From Parazoarcus communis (lineage in GTDB: Bacteria; Pseudomonadota; Gammaproteobacteria; Burkholderiales; Rhodocyclaceae), in contig NZ_CP022188.1 in assembly GCF_003111665.1 (NCBI RefSeq), positions 3,038,001 to 3,102,000 of the forward strand: a DNA stretch of 64,000 nucleotides, given 5' to 3'. The notes under the pieces are model-generated. The model did not search any database and was not told the origin of the DNA. It saw only the letters and a list, made by a program, of their open reading frames with translations. Positions 25,804 through 35,141 of this stretch are shown piece by piece; within the stretch, counting starts at the first letter, position 1, and each line of letters opens with the position of its first letter. A program made the position numbers and the translations under genes.

Positions 25804-28800
25804 GCTGAAATCCCGGTCATGTTGAACTCGTCATCGTCGTCCTCGATGACTGCATTACAGATCCCGTAAAGCAGATTTTCGTCTTCGGCAAGAACGAGTA
25901 GAGGAATATCGAAGTCCCCACAAAAGGTGGCCTCTTCCGGTCCAAGCGAACGCACGAGTGCATCCCAGATGGCTGGTCCTCTGCAATCTGGAGGAAGCGG
26001 GACGCCGATCGCCTCAAACAGTCTCAAGATCCGAGCCGCAGGCATATAAGCTAAACGATGCGCTGCGGGATTCTTTATGACCTTGTTCCTCAGCAGTTCG
26101 CGAACAACAATATGAGCGCCCATTTTCATCGTTCGATCAATAGCGGGGGCCGACCAACCGGCGCCTTGGAGGCTTGCATCGGTGACCGGTTTGAGAAACA
26201 TCTCTGAATCGAGCTGCATTGGGCTTCGAAAGCGTATACCCTCGAATAGAGCGACATATTGGTCAAGCCAATACGCTAGTTGGTAGAGCCGTGGAAAGGT
26301 GTCTAACCAATAGTCGTAATGCTGTCCGCTATCACCTCCTTCGGCAAAGCCCTTCAAGATTCCGAGCCAAGAGTCACCGTGTTCCTCGGGATGCCTCTCG
26401 CAGATAACATCCCACCAACGCCTCTTTTGCATGTATTCGATGAAACCGCGGCTCTGACTGGCCTTAACTCGTCCAAGGCGCTGGAAGACGCCAATCGCGA
26501 AGAGGGTCATCCAGGCGGTTCGATTTACTTCCCCGTCGGTGAAAGCGAGGCCCTCAAGCGCACCGCCCGGAAATAGTGAATCGAGATGCTTTTGCCTGTA
26601 AGGCGCACCCTCTGTTTTCCACCAAGTGTAAATCGCTTCAAGTGCCTTCTCGCCTCGGTAATAAGGCGGAGGCGGGGCGGCGGGAAAAAACTGCGGAGCA
26701 GTGCTTCCTTGAAGAAACTGATCTGGTGCCAGCGCACGCCAGACTGGCAAGCGGTCCTCATGAGGTAGCTTACCCAGCAGTGGATCCTGAAAGGTAATGC
26801 CGTTAAGCCAAGACTTGTTGCGAACGCGTTCGGCAACGTCTCGGCCAAGCTGACCGAGTGCAAGATAGCGTAGCCCCGCGAGCCTATGCTCCTGCATGTC
26901 TGCGTGAAGAATCCACTCGGCAAGTGTTGTTGAGGGAGCTTGCAGCCGGCCTCTGCACCGGATGAAAAAGCTGACCGCACCTTTGTCATACGAGTGGTCA
27001 AGTCGATTTGCTTTAGGTGCAAACTCCAGACGAAGACGCTCATCCTCGTAGTCTGCTCCGGTTGCATGGCATAGAAGTTCTTGAGCAGTCGCCCAAAGCT
27101 GACTTGTTGTCAGAAAACGCAGTTTCGACGTCAGTTGCGGGTCGATCTCCACTGCAATACCGTTTGACTCGAGTTCACAAATCAAAGCCTCGAGTGCTGC
27201 CGCAGCATTCGGGGAGCACTCCTCTTGCTTGCAGTGACCTTTAATCAGAGCGTTTATGTCGACAGTTCGGATCCGCGCCACCAAGCCGGCCTTTCTCAGC
27301 AGCGCAGCAACAGAAGTGCTAATCAGGTCTGATTCGTCGTTCTGAACTAGCGTCAGGCGCTGGAGCTTCTCCAGAATGCCTTGTCTGGCCCAGCTATCGT
27401 CAACTTGAATCACTCCATCGACATTACCTGATTGTACAAAGGTAGCGTAAGTGCCGGGAAGACCGTTGGGAATTTCCCCGCCGGATTTGACCCAAGCATC
27501 GAAAGCACTACCAACGAACTCGCCAACCATTCCAGCGAGGTCGCTGCTTGCCTTTGTGATAGTTCGTTCTCCCAGTAGTTTCCATAGCCCACCCCAAAAC
27601 TCGGCCGGGGTTTTCTCTTCTACGAGGCCAAGCTTTCGTTGATGAGCTTTCCACGTCTCTGGAATGCGTTCCTCGATGCTGAGTTTGGCAAGACTGCATC
27701 CAAACGCGTCTCCAAGCGATTTTAGTAACGCGATATTCTTGGTTTTGTTTCCGGCAAGCCTTCCTCGTCCGGGATCGATCTTGAACGCACCATTAATGAT
27801 GAATCCAATCCGGTCAGTTTCGCGTGTCGGGGCTGTGACCCAGATTGGCGGCACGCCTTTGTCCACCGGCTCACATCCCGATGGGGTCAGCCTGATTGCG
27901 ACGTCACCTGTGGATGATCGGACGATCAACAGGCGTGTCTGGTGGTCTGGCGACGTGGGTAAATAAGTCTCGCCGATCTCAATGTCCGACGAAATTTCGT
28001 GTGGCATCCAGGATGCGACTCTCGACGAACCTGGAGTCTGGAGCCGTATATGCCTGATCGCTCTAGAAAAGACTGACAACAGTCCACTGTGCTGCTCAAA
28101 CCGGCCGAGCACTGTTTCCTGAGAGGCCTGAGGCATCTCAAGCTCGATCAACGTACCTCTGTGTTGAAGGTCGTCTGTGTGTTCAGACAGGATCTGGGTG
28201 GCTCCTTCGCTATCAGTCCATGGGTCGGGGAGGATTCCTCCATGAATCTCTAAGCGCAAGTCGCCGCTGACAATGCGAGGGCGATCGCAGACGAGGAAAA
28301 CGCTCTTGAAGCCGAGTCCAAATCGTCCGGTGACACTTTCATCGTCCGGTTTGTCCGATGCGGACAGTATGAGCATTTTCTTAAGGTCATCAGCGAAGCC
28401 GTGCCATCTGCCGGCTAACCCATGCGGCCCGCGGTAGTTTATCAAGCGACCCCAGTGCATGATTCTTACTGCTGATCTGTCCGCCTGGGCCACAAATCGG
28501 CGTGCTTGTTCGGGTATCACGAAGTGATTCGACCCGTTGGCTTCACATCGTGCCAACTCAACTGCTGCATCGTCGGCGTTCTGGAATAGTTCGAAAAGTA
28601 CTGCGTCCGGCTCGTATTGATATTCCCTAAGTTTTGACTTTACTCGCGAAAGCACGAGCGCTTGGGCTGCAGGGACGTCCGTCAGGCAGCGAGCAACATC
28701 CTCAAGGCGACTCTGATAGCGCGCTTGAGCCTTCGCGATCTCATTGGATGGCGCTTTGTGGTGAATTGCGGAGAAATATTTGGTGTGTTCCTCATCAGCA

Positions 28801-31800
28801 CGTTCCAGCTTCGCCTTGATTGGAGGCTCTCGATGCGCACCAAGCTGCTCAAGATAGAAAGGGAGGCTGTCGAGAATCTTCCTTTTTGCGATGGCAAGCT
28901 CAAGCTGATCACTCTGATTGAGCTCTCGCCACAACTCATCAACAAAATCGTGCCTTGCCTTATGAATGGTACGGATTAAATATTGAGTTGTACGCTTTAG
29001 GACCTCGCTCAGCTGGGAGCCATCGAGTTTGATGAAGTTTGACGAAGGTGAGAGTTGCAGGAGGAATGCACTATGTTCATGTACTTTTACCCGGTATGGT
29101 GCGCCGACGACCAACATCTGTGGGTTGCGTTTGAGCGGAAAGCTGACGGGCGTGCCAAGTAGGTTCGGCACCTGAACGATGTCATTTTCAACGATCGACA
29201 GAAGAACTATTAGCGTTTTTGATTCAACTGACTCCGCGAGGGTGTTTGATCCTTGTTGCGTAGCAGGATTCAGCGAGCCGCCGCACAGCTTGCGTCTGAT
29301 ATGTTCTATCGAGTGAGCCGTTCCAAGATAATGTTGTGACAAGGGCTCGAAGCTTGGGCCAAGAGTTGCCAGGAGAGACCCCACTGCAGACCCTTTCGTC
29401 AGGACCTCCCAGCCTTTGAAGTATTCTGAGGCCAGCTTTGGTGCGTTGCCAGGCACTGCGTTATGGTTGGGTATCTGGGTTGGATGAGCGACAGCAGTGT
29501 CCGCCAAGTCCGATCCGGCGCAATAGATGAAATCGCTCAGGGCTTGTCGTTCGTCATCATCAATCAAATACGATTCATCAATTCCGGTCGCATCGGCGCA
29601 GAGTTCATGTGCATGCTTCCAGGATGAATCTTTGGCCCGAAGTAGAAGTTTGGCTACGACTGTTTTATCGCATTCGGGGTGTTTGGCAAGGCAGTGCAGG
29701 TAAAGTAGGTGGGCCTGTGTTGCCGCCTGGTCCGAGGGGCCTGCCTGCCGAGCCAGTTCATTCAGGACTTCGACGAGCGCGTTAATGGAAAGCTGCGCTT
29801 GCGTCCGGTGTTCCGTCAGTCGGTCCCACACCGGGACCTGAAGTAGTCTTGCGGCTTCCGACAGCAGCTTCCAGCCAGGCAGGGTCTGAATACGGATGAG
29901 GGCCGGCAGTGCGCGTTCAATAAGCGGAATTGTTTCGACTGGAAGGCTTCCGATAGCGTACGAGGGAGCGAACTCAAGGGCGCGCAGAAGCGTCTCAAAC
30001 GCTCGGCTACCTGAAGGAATCAGTCTTTCGGCCAAGACATGGTACGCAGGGTGTCGCCGAACTTCCTCTAATAGCATTTTTTTGGTCGCGAATCTGTAGC
30101 CGGTCTTAGAGGCAAGGCGCTCGAGTTCGTCTTCCTGTCCAACGATATGGATCACGTTGGCAGGAGCAACGACGTTCCCACCCGCCAGAGGTAGCCAACC
30201 TCTATTGCGCAACTGGGTATCGATGTTCATGAAGCCGCTGCTCTGTGCGCTCATCCCATCCAGAATCAACGACCAGTATTTACCGCGATCGTCGGATGAG
30301 AGTGTCAAAGATACGACAGCTTCCGCGGATAGCTGTTTAACCCACTCTCGCTGATGATGCTGAACGACTGGATCTGCTGATAAGCAGATCAGCCGCACCT
30401 TTGTTTTGAGCGCTGGCGGTAGTTCTAGCTCTCCCGCGCGATATACGTCACTTTCTATGCAACCAAAGTATTCCGTTTCAGCCACGATTCGGTGCAGGGG
30501 CAGACGCCGCCAGGCTTCCTCGTCGGTGACCGCCTGCAAGACTTCATTCCGTTCTTCCTCGGTGAGGTCATTGGCATCGATATCTTGGCAGTTAGCAGAC
30601 GAGAGCCGTTTGACGACCTCGAGGCGATCGATGCTATTGATGCCAAGCCTCGCATAGTCAGCCGCCTTCAGATTCTCGCTCAACGATTCATTGATAATCT
30701 GCCAAGGTGCTGCCGACTCGACCATGGTCCAGAGTTTTTGCCATACCGGCGATGTTCCCTTGTTCCGGATCCAGAGTTCGGCGTTGGACGGCCGTTGCGC
30801 TGCATTTCCATGAAGCAGGTAGCGCATACCCAATCTTGCCTGGGCAAACTGTCCTTCATCGTTGGAAGCGGTTGTGGGGAGGCTCAGCGCGTCGATGAGC
30901 CTCCTCCTCGCCTCAAGACTGCCCAGCCGGGAGTTCGATGTGAAGACGCAAACTAGAATTTCCAGATGCCGCTCCGCAGATGGAAGTCGATGCCCGGTGC
31001 CGAATACAGCCTCGGTATATTCGCGCTTCAGTTGAAAGATCGGTTGCTCCGGAAGGGCATCAGCTAACAGCCTCAATGATTCTGGGGTGCCGCCAGTCGA
31101 AGTTCCCATTGCAAAAAGCGCTTTTTGGTTCCACAAATCGTTTATGCGGCGCCAAGAAAGGGACTGATCGCGGCCGGTTTTTACGTCCATGGCCTGAATG
31201 ACGCGTAGATCCCTATTTCGGGAAAGAAAGAGCTGACGCTCGCCAGCATCTCTAAGGCCGTCGAGAAGCATGCTGGCTGCCCACATGGCGGAAACCGCGT
31301 GTTCATCACGTTCCATGAGGGGTTGAAGTGCAGCAAGCCATTCAACTAGCGACGATTGATCGGGTGGCGCCCCCACATTCTGGTCGAACAAGTCCTTCGG
31401 GATGAGGAGCTGCTCCGAGTCGATCTCCCAAAGGGCTTGAAAGCACGCCTCTGAAACGGACGAGGCGGCACTCGCATCGCGTGTGCCAACTGCCACACAT
31501 CGGTCGGTCAGGCTGGAAAATACGCTAGAAAGACTTTTGCCGAGCCGTCTGGCGCCTGCCAGCCCGGAGCGGATCAGGCCTTCACGAAGTTTTGCAACCA
31601 GTGCTGATTTGCACGAAGGCGTGTTTAAGTAGGGTAGCTGCTGCGTTGAAGACATCCCGAGCCACTTCGAGAGGTAATCAAGCCCGCCTTTTGTGAATAG
31701 TTTGACGACGTCGAGAGAACGTATCGCTTCAAGAGTTGCGTTCTCATCCCACTGCGTCAGCCTCTCGGTGATTGACGGTGCATCTGCATCGAAAGGGACC

Positions 31801-33338
31801 CCAAGCTCAGCGAGTTTCGGGAAAACGTCCCACGGGCGCCCCTTGTCAGATTCTGGGGGGGCCGGAATGGGCAGGAGCGTGACTTCATCTTCCTGCAATC
31901 GCCACACTGCCCCCTGCGGGCGGAGGATTCTGATCCACGACCCTCCGTTGGCAACGGTACGTCTTAAACTCTGCGCTTTCCCCCCGAGATCCACGCGCCC
32001 CAACCACGATTCAAGGGCCCCCGTTAGTTGACGAATCTGCTCGTCTTTGACTGCCCATGCCTCGCAATAAAATTTCAGCGCCGGTAGCAGCATGGGCAAG
32101 ACCACGCGGTCGACCAAGGACCTGTTCCAGGTTCGCCTTAGCGAAGACTCATCGAAGACGTTTCGAGAATCGTCTGATTGACTGAAAAGGGCTTCGAACC
32201 CAAAGATACCTTTGCGGCCCGCATCAACGAAGAATTGTCCGTGGAGGGTGATTCGGTACCGGCGCGACGAGGCCGGTATCGGGATCGAAATTGAGTGCTC
32301 TTCGAGAGGGAGAAATACAGCCCAATCTACCGTGAGCTCTCCCACATCTCCGTCCATGTGAGAAATGACAACCGCCCCTTCGGGACTTGACTTGTCAGGC
32401 GCGAGCTCCTCCAACCCGGTCTCAGGGTTGCGAAAATACGATTTGGGCCAAACCTTCTGGTCTTTCAGGCGAAAAAAGTACGCGTCCATCTCTGCGGCAG
32501 GGAAATGCTTTGCCGCAACGTGCAAGGGTGCGTTGGCTCCCTCAATCCGGTAGCGTGCCTCGATGTTTGCAGCTTCGCCGCCCAGAAGTGCGAGCCGTCC
32601 CCCATCGGGAGATGTCTTTAGTTGTAGATCGAAGCCGCGCTCGGGGTGTTCGTAGGTGGTTCGGGCAAGGCTGGGTAGCATCGCGAGCACCGCAGCCAGT
32701 AGAGCAGGGAGATCGTTCTTTTGCAGGAAGCCCAACTCGCCGCTGTCAGCGTCGCCTGGATAGCATTGAATGATCGGCCCCGTGCTGCCCAGTAACGCGC
32801 GAGTTCGGAGCGGGAGCCAGAGAAAGAAGCCGGTGTCGCCCTGTTCCAATGTTTGCTGCGAACGTGCGAGGCCCTCGAGCAGTTGCCAGTCAGCCTCCTC
32901 AACCTGGTTCCATTCGCTATGAAGGTGATTCGGCCGCTTGTTGTCCCACGGATTGATGATCTCGCGGATGAGTGTTTCACGGCTTGGCATTCCTAGATAT
33001 AAGAATGCCTCGGCGAGGTGGAACACGCTTTTCATTCCGAGACCAAACTTGCCGATCGTCGAGGCGTCTCCAGCCTTGCTATTGATACCGAAGCTCCGAA
33101 TCGCGTCCTTGTCCTCTTCCTTGAAATGACCGTCGTTGAAGAACCAAAGGGCAGGCTGAATCAGCAAAGGGTGAGACGACTGGCCTTCAAATCCCGGATG
33201 ATGACCAAAGCTGAACCGTGTCGCCTTTGCGTCGTTTGCGTTCTGGATGAGCTCCTTGAGAACAGGAAACCCGCTGTCGTAGCGATCTCGCAGGTTGTCT
33301 GTAATCAGGTTAATGATGTTCGGTTCAAGGCCGCTCAT
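25800..33338 (-). CDS. giant sacsin-like protein with two GHKL (Hsp90-type) ATPase modules
   Basis: The 2,512-residue protein starts at ATG 33338 with GGAG 9 bases upstream. Two Hsp90/sacsin-type ATP-binding modules are visible. The first is near residues 25-125, with N-box 'VLKELIQNANDA' and ATP-lid 'FGLGMKSVFH'. The second is near residues 1580-1690, with 'LFELFQNADDAA' and 'GRFGLGFKSVF'. Both keep the catalytic Glu/Asn and the Asp-Asp pair. The long stretches between are helical and soluble with no motif I recognise, and the tail ends in an acidic 'EDDDDEF' run. Sacsin-type repeats occur in bacterial defence neighbourhoods next to helicases. Here the stop overlaps the SNF2 gene's start, making a two-gene operon. 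The system does not match any named one I can state with confidence. GC content (about 50-55%) is well below that of the flanking chromosome. Confidence 0.82.
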   Translation of the reverse strand: MSGLEPNIINLITDNLRDRYDSGFPVLKELIQNANDAKATRFSFGHHPGFEGQSSHPLLIQPALWFFNDGHFKEEDKDAIRSFGINSKAGDASTIGKFGLGMKSVFHLAEAFLYLGMPSRETLIREIINPWDNKRPNHLHSEWNQVEEADWQLLEGLARSQQTLEQGDTGFFLWLPLRTRALLGSTGPIIQCYPGDADSGELGFLQKNDLPALLAAVLAMLPSLARTTYEHPERGFDLQLKTSPDGGRLALLGGEAANIEARYRIEGANAPLHVAAKHFPAAEMDAYFFRLKDQKVWPKSYFRNPETGLEELAPDKSSPEGAVVISHMDGDVGELTVDWAVFLPLEEHSISIPIPASSRRYRITLHGQFFVDAGRKGIFGFEALFSQSDDSRNVFDESSLRRTWNRSLVDRVVLPMLLPALKFYCEAWAVKDEQIRQLTGALESWLGRVDLGGKAQSLRRTVANGGSWIRILRPQGAVWRLQEDEVTLLPIPAPPESDKGRPWDVFPKLAELGVPFDADAPSITERLTQWDENATLEAIRSLDVVKLFTKGGLDYLSKWLGMSSTQQLPYLNTPSCKSALVAKLREGLIRSGLAGARRLGKSLSSVFSSLTDRCVAVGTRDASAASSVSEACFQALWEIDSEQLLIPKDLFDQNVGAPPDQSSLVEWLAALQPLMERDEHAVSAMWAASMLLDGLRDAGERQLFLSRNRDLRVIQAMDVKTGRDQSLSWRRINDLWNQKALFAMGTSTGGTPESLRLLADALPEQPIFQLKREYTEAVFGTGHRLPSAERHLEILVCVFTSNSRLGSLEARRRLIDALSLPTTASNDEGQFAQARLGMRYLLHGNAAQRPSNAELWIRNKGTSPVWQKLWTMVESAAPWQIINESLSENLKAADYARLGINSIDRLEVVKRLSSANCQDIDANDLTEEERNEVLQAVTDEEAWRRLPLHRIVAETEYFGCIESDVYRAGELELPPALKTKVRLICLSADPVVQHHQREWVKQLSAEAVVSLTLSSDDRGKYWSLILDGMSAQSSGFMNIDTQLRNRGWLPLAGGNVVAPANVIHIVGQEDELERLASKTGYRFATKKMLLEEVRRHPAYHVLAERLIPSGSRAFETLLRALEFAPSYAIGSLPVETIPLIERALPALIRIQTLPGWKLLSEAARLLQVPVWDRLTEHRTQAQLSINALVEVLNELARQAGPSDQAATQAHLLYLHCLAKHPECDKTVVAKLLLRAKDSSWKHAHELCADATGIDESYLIDDDERQALSDFIYCAGSDLADTAVAHPTQIPNHNAVPGNAPKLASEYFKGWEVLTKGSAVGSLLATLGPSFEPLSQHYLGTAHSIEHIRRKLCGGSLNPATQQGSNTLAESVESKTLIVLLSIVENDIVQVPNLLGTPVSFPLKRNPQMLVVGAPYRVKVHEHSAFLLQLSPSSNFIKLDGSQLSEVLKRTTQYLIRTIHKARHDFVDELWRELNQSDQLELAIAKRKILDSLPFYLEQLGAHREPPIKAKLERADEEHTKYFSAIHHKAPSNEIAKAQARYQSRLEDVARCLTDVPAAQALVLSRVKSKLREYQYEPDAVLFELFQNADDAAVELARCEANGSNHFVIPEQARRFVAQADRSAVRIMHWGRLINYRGPHGLAGRWHGFADDLKKMLILSASDKPDDESVTGRFGLGFKSVFLVCDRPRIVSGDLRLEIHGGILPDPWTDSEGATQILSEHTDDLQHRGTLIELEMPQASQETVLGRFEQHSGLLSVFSRAIRHIRLQTPGSSRVASWMPHEISSDIEIGETYLPTSPDHQTRLLIVRSSTGDVAIRLTPSGCEPVDKGVPPIWVTAPTRETDRIGFIINGAFKIDPGRGRLAGNKTKNIALLKSLGDAFGCSLAKLSIEERIPETWKAHQRKLGLVEEKTPAEFWGGLWKLLGERTITKASSDLAGMVGEFVGSAFDAWVKSGGEIPNGLPGTYATFVQSGNVDGVIQVDDSWARQGILEKLQRLTLVQNDESDLISTSVAALLRKAGLVARIRTVDINALIKGHCKQEECSPNAAAALEALICELESNGIAVEIDPQLTSKLRFLTTSQLWATAQELLCHATGADYEDERLRLEFAPKANRLDHSYDKGAVSFFIRCRGRLQAPSTTLAEWILHADMQEHRLAGLRYLALGQLGRDVAERVRNKSWLNGITFQDPLLGKLPHEDRLPVWRALAPDQFLQGSTAPQFFPAAPPPPYYRGEKALEAIYTWWKTEGAPYRQKHLDSLFPGGALEGLAFTDGEVNRTAWMTLFAIGVFQRLGRVKASQSRGFIEYMQKRRWWDVICERHPEEHGDSWLGILKGFAEGGDSGQHYDYWLDTFPRLYQLAYWLDQYVALFEGIRFRSPMQLDSEMFLKPVTDASLQGAGWSAPAIDRTMKMGAHIVVRELLRNKVIKNPAAHRLAYMPAARILRLFEAIGVPLPPDCRGPAIWDALVRSLGPEEATFCGDFDIPLLVLAEDENLLYGICNAVIEDDDDEFNMTGISA

Positions 33339-33386
33339 TCAGCTTCTCCACACGGATTGCTTTGGTTCATCGGATACTGCATTGTG

Positions 33387-33407
33387 CTTCGATTATGACA
33401 ATCGAAG
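33387..33407. promoter_or_regulatory. perfect 8-bp inverted repeat upstream of the sacsin-like operon
   Basis: CTTCGATT (33387-33394) and AATCGAAG (33400-33407) are perfect inverted arms with a 5-base spacer. Outer TGCAT/ATGCA arms extend the dyad across a 4-base bulge. It lies about 50 bases upstream of the GHKL start codon, where a repressor site or leader hairpin would sit. Assignment as an operator is inference. Confidence 0.4.
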
Positions 33408-33576
33408 ATGCAGCAAATCCAGATCGCTTGGCGATTTCTTTTGGGGGGGGCTACGGCGTGCCCGTTGAACCCTTTGCTCTCACGACGGCATTAATGGTCT
33501 TTCTGCCGCGGCGTAAGTTGAGGGGCAGCTTGCCTCGGGCGCGGCCTTAAAACAGGGTAAAAACTAACGCTAGTAC

Positions 33577-33580
33577 TTAG
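33577..33580 (+). repeat. IS5 target-site duplication, left copy (TTAG)
   Basis: TTAG directly precedes the element and is repeated at 34968-34971 directly after it. It fits the YTAR consensus targeted by IS5-family transposases. An intact duplication argues for a simple and fairly recent insertion. Confidence 0.85.
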
Positions 33581-34967
33581 CAGGATGTTGATTTAATAGG
33601 TTTTCCAGCATCCATGCGGGTTGTGAGGCTGATATAATTACATCTGCATTAAGAAACTGATTATTCTCATGCGCGGCATCGACCATAAACAGAACGCCCT
33701 GTTCAGCTACGTCAATATCGAAGACCGCATTGACCGGGATCATCCGTTGCGCCGGATCAAAACGCTGGCCGATATGGTTCTGCGCACGATGTCGCCGCAA
33801 TTCGATGCGTTGTATGCCGATGGTGGCCGCCCGTCGATTGCACCGGAACGCTTGTTGCGGGCGTCGCTGTTGCAATGTCTGTTTTCGATTCGCTCGGAGC
33901 GTGCGCTGGTCGAGCATATCGATTTCAACATGATGTTCCGGTGGTTCGTCGGCATGACGCTGGACGAGCCGGTCTGGGATCACTCGACGTTCAGCGCCAA
34001 TCGCGAGCGGCTCCTCAAGGAGAGCGTGATGCGCGAGTTCTTCGGTGGCGTGGTGGCGATCGCCGAATGGGCCGAGCTGGTGTCGGACGAGCATTTCAGT
34101 GTCGACGGCTCGCTGTTGCGGGCGTGGGCCTCGCACAAGAGCATGATGGCCCGGGACGGCTCCGACGAGCCGCCCGGACCGGATCAGGGACGCAACCCCG
34201 AGGTGGACTTTCGCGGCAAGAAGCGCTCGAACAAGACGCACGTCTCGCGCACCGACCCGCAGGCCCTGCTCGCCAGCAAGGGCGGCGGCGTGGCGTACCT
34301 GAGCTACACCACGCATGCGTTGGCCGAGAATCGTCACGGTCTGATCGTCGATGTCCACACTACGACCGCCACCGGAACCGCTGAGCGTGAGGCGGCGTTG
34401 GTGATGGCCAGGCGCAGCATCAAGCCCGGCAATTCGGCGCACAAGCCGACGCTGGCGGCCGACCGGGGGTACGACACCGCCGAGTTCATCGCCGCGCTCG
34501 AGCCGCTGGGCATTGCCCCGCATGTCGCGGCCAAGGTCAAGGGCAGCGCCGTGCCCAATGAGGTGAAGTCGTCCCCCGGTTACGCGGTCAGCCTGCGCCG
34601 ACGCAAGATGATCGAAGAGGCCTTTGGCTGGGCGAAGGATATCGGCACGCTGCGCCATGCGATGGCGCGTGGGCTGGATCGAATCCGTGCGCATGCGTTG
34701 CTCAATTTCTCGGCTTATAACCTGACGAGATTGGGCAATCTGCTGGCGCCGTAATTCGCGGGCGCCCTGGCGCCCTGCGGATGGGAAACGTTGTAGTCGA
34801 AAAACCATGTCTTTGCGGCGACAGGAGCGCTGCTGATTTGCGGTAGCACAATCGACGGAAAAGTCAGCTTGAATCGGCATGATCACGGGGAAAGCGGGCG
34901 ATTTTCAAAGTCGATTTTTCCCAGGGGACTGGAAACCGAAGGTGAACCCGAGATTTTCAACACCCTG
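33581..34967 (+). mobile_element. complete IS5-family insertion sequence (1,387 bp)
   Basis: The ends are CAGGATGTTGA on the left and the inverse of CAGGGTGTTGA on the right (10 of 11 positions match). They are flanked by TTAG on both sides. The single transposase gene fills most of the element, with 88 bases of left and 213 bases of right non-coding DNA. Size, 4-bp YTAR target duplication and transposase type all agree with the IS5 family. I cannot name the specific IS without a database. Confidence 0.88.
33669..34754 (+). CDS. IS5-family DDE transposase
   Basis: The 361-residue transposase has an N-terminal DUF772-type region ('LFSYVNIEDRIDRDHPLR', then 'LLQCLFSIRSERALVEHI'). A C-terminal DDE domain follows: first Asp in 'EHFSVDGSLL' near residue 143, second Asp in 'LAADRGYDT' near 263, and the Glu in 'MIEEAFGWAK' near 316. 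The frame is intact, so the element may still be active. Codon usage is high-GC, closer to the chromosome than to the neighbouring sacsin-like gene, consistent with separate arrival. It reads toward brxR and could add read-through transcription to the BREX operon. Confidence 0.93.
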   Translation: MRGIDHKQNALFSYVNIEDRIDRDHPLRRIKTLADMVLRTMSPQFDALYADGGRPSIAPERLLRASLLQCLFSIRSERALVEHIDFNMMFRWFVGMTLDEPVWDHSTFSANRERLLKESVMREFFGGVVAIAEWAELVSDEHFSVDGSLLRAWASHKSMMARDGSDEPPGPDQGRNPEVDFRGKKRSNKTHVSRTDPQALLASKGGGVAYLSYTTHALAENRHGLIVDVHTTTATGTAEREAALVMARRSIKPGNSAHKPTLAADRGYDTAEFIAALEPLGIAPHVAAKVKGSAVPNEVKSSPGYAVSLRRRKMIEEAFGWAKDIGTLRHAMARGLDRIRAHALLNFSAYNLTRLGNLLAP

Positions 34968-34971
34968 TTAG
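34968..34971 (+). repeat. IS5 target-site duplication, right copy (TTAG)
   Basis: This is the second copy of the TTAG at 33577-33580, directly after the right terminal inverted repeat. Confidence 0.85.
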
Positions 34972-35022
34972 GTGTTAGTTTTTGGTGATTGTGCTGAATG
35001 CCTTTCGTGACTTGGATTACAG

Positions 35023-35067
35023 CGCATACCACCCTATGCGTGCCGTGTATTATGTCGCATAGTATGC
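35023..35067. promoter_or_regulatory. two CGCATA/TATGC dyads upstream of brxR
   Basis: CGCATA (35023-35028) and TATGCG (35035-35040) are perfect inverted arms around CCACCC. A second, tighter palindrome GCATA-G-TATGC lies at 35057-35067. Their centres are about 30 bp apart, close to three helical turns. A possible -10 box TATTAT (35048-35053) lies between them. This geometry suits an autoregulated promoter for brxR, but the site is not proven. Confidence 0.4.
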
Positions 35068-35141
35068 ATCAAAATGATGCCCATGCTGTTTGCCCGGCTG
35101 GTACTATCCCCCAAGTATCCTTCTACGGCATTGGCGTACCG

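Larger units (their letters stand above)
33559..34983. promoter_or_regulatory. 12-bp inverted repeat upstream of brxR, split by the IS5 insertion
   Basis: AAAAACTAACGC (33559-33570) and GTGTTAGTTTTT (34972-34983) form a 12-bp inverted repeat with one mismatch once the IS element and one copy of its TTAG duplication are removed. The rebuilt spacer would be 10 bases (TAGTAC plus TTAG). It lies about 160 bases upstream of the brxR start. BrxR-type WYL regulators bind inverted repeats near their own genes, so an operator is plausible. The flanking A and T runs would also allow a weak bidirectional terminator. Confidence 0.5.

Noticed and set aside
33362..33577. possible remnant of a gene between the sacsin-like operon and the IS
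   Set aside because: The short minus-strand frame ending near 33450 is closed upstream by a stop within about 30 codons and has no identifiable family.
33570..34886. 438-codon minus-strand frame across the IS5 element
   Set aside because: It lies opposite the intact transposase and even runs past the terminal repeat, so it is antisense noise.
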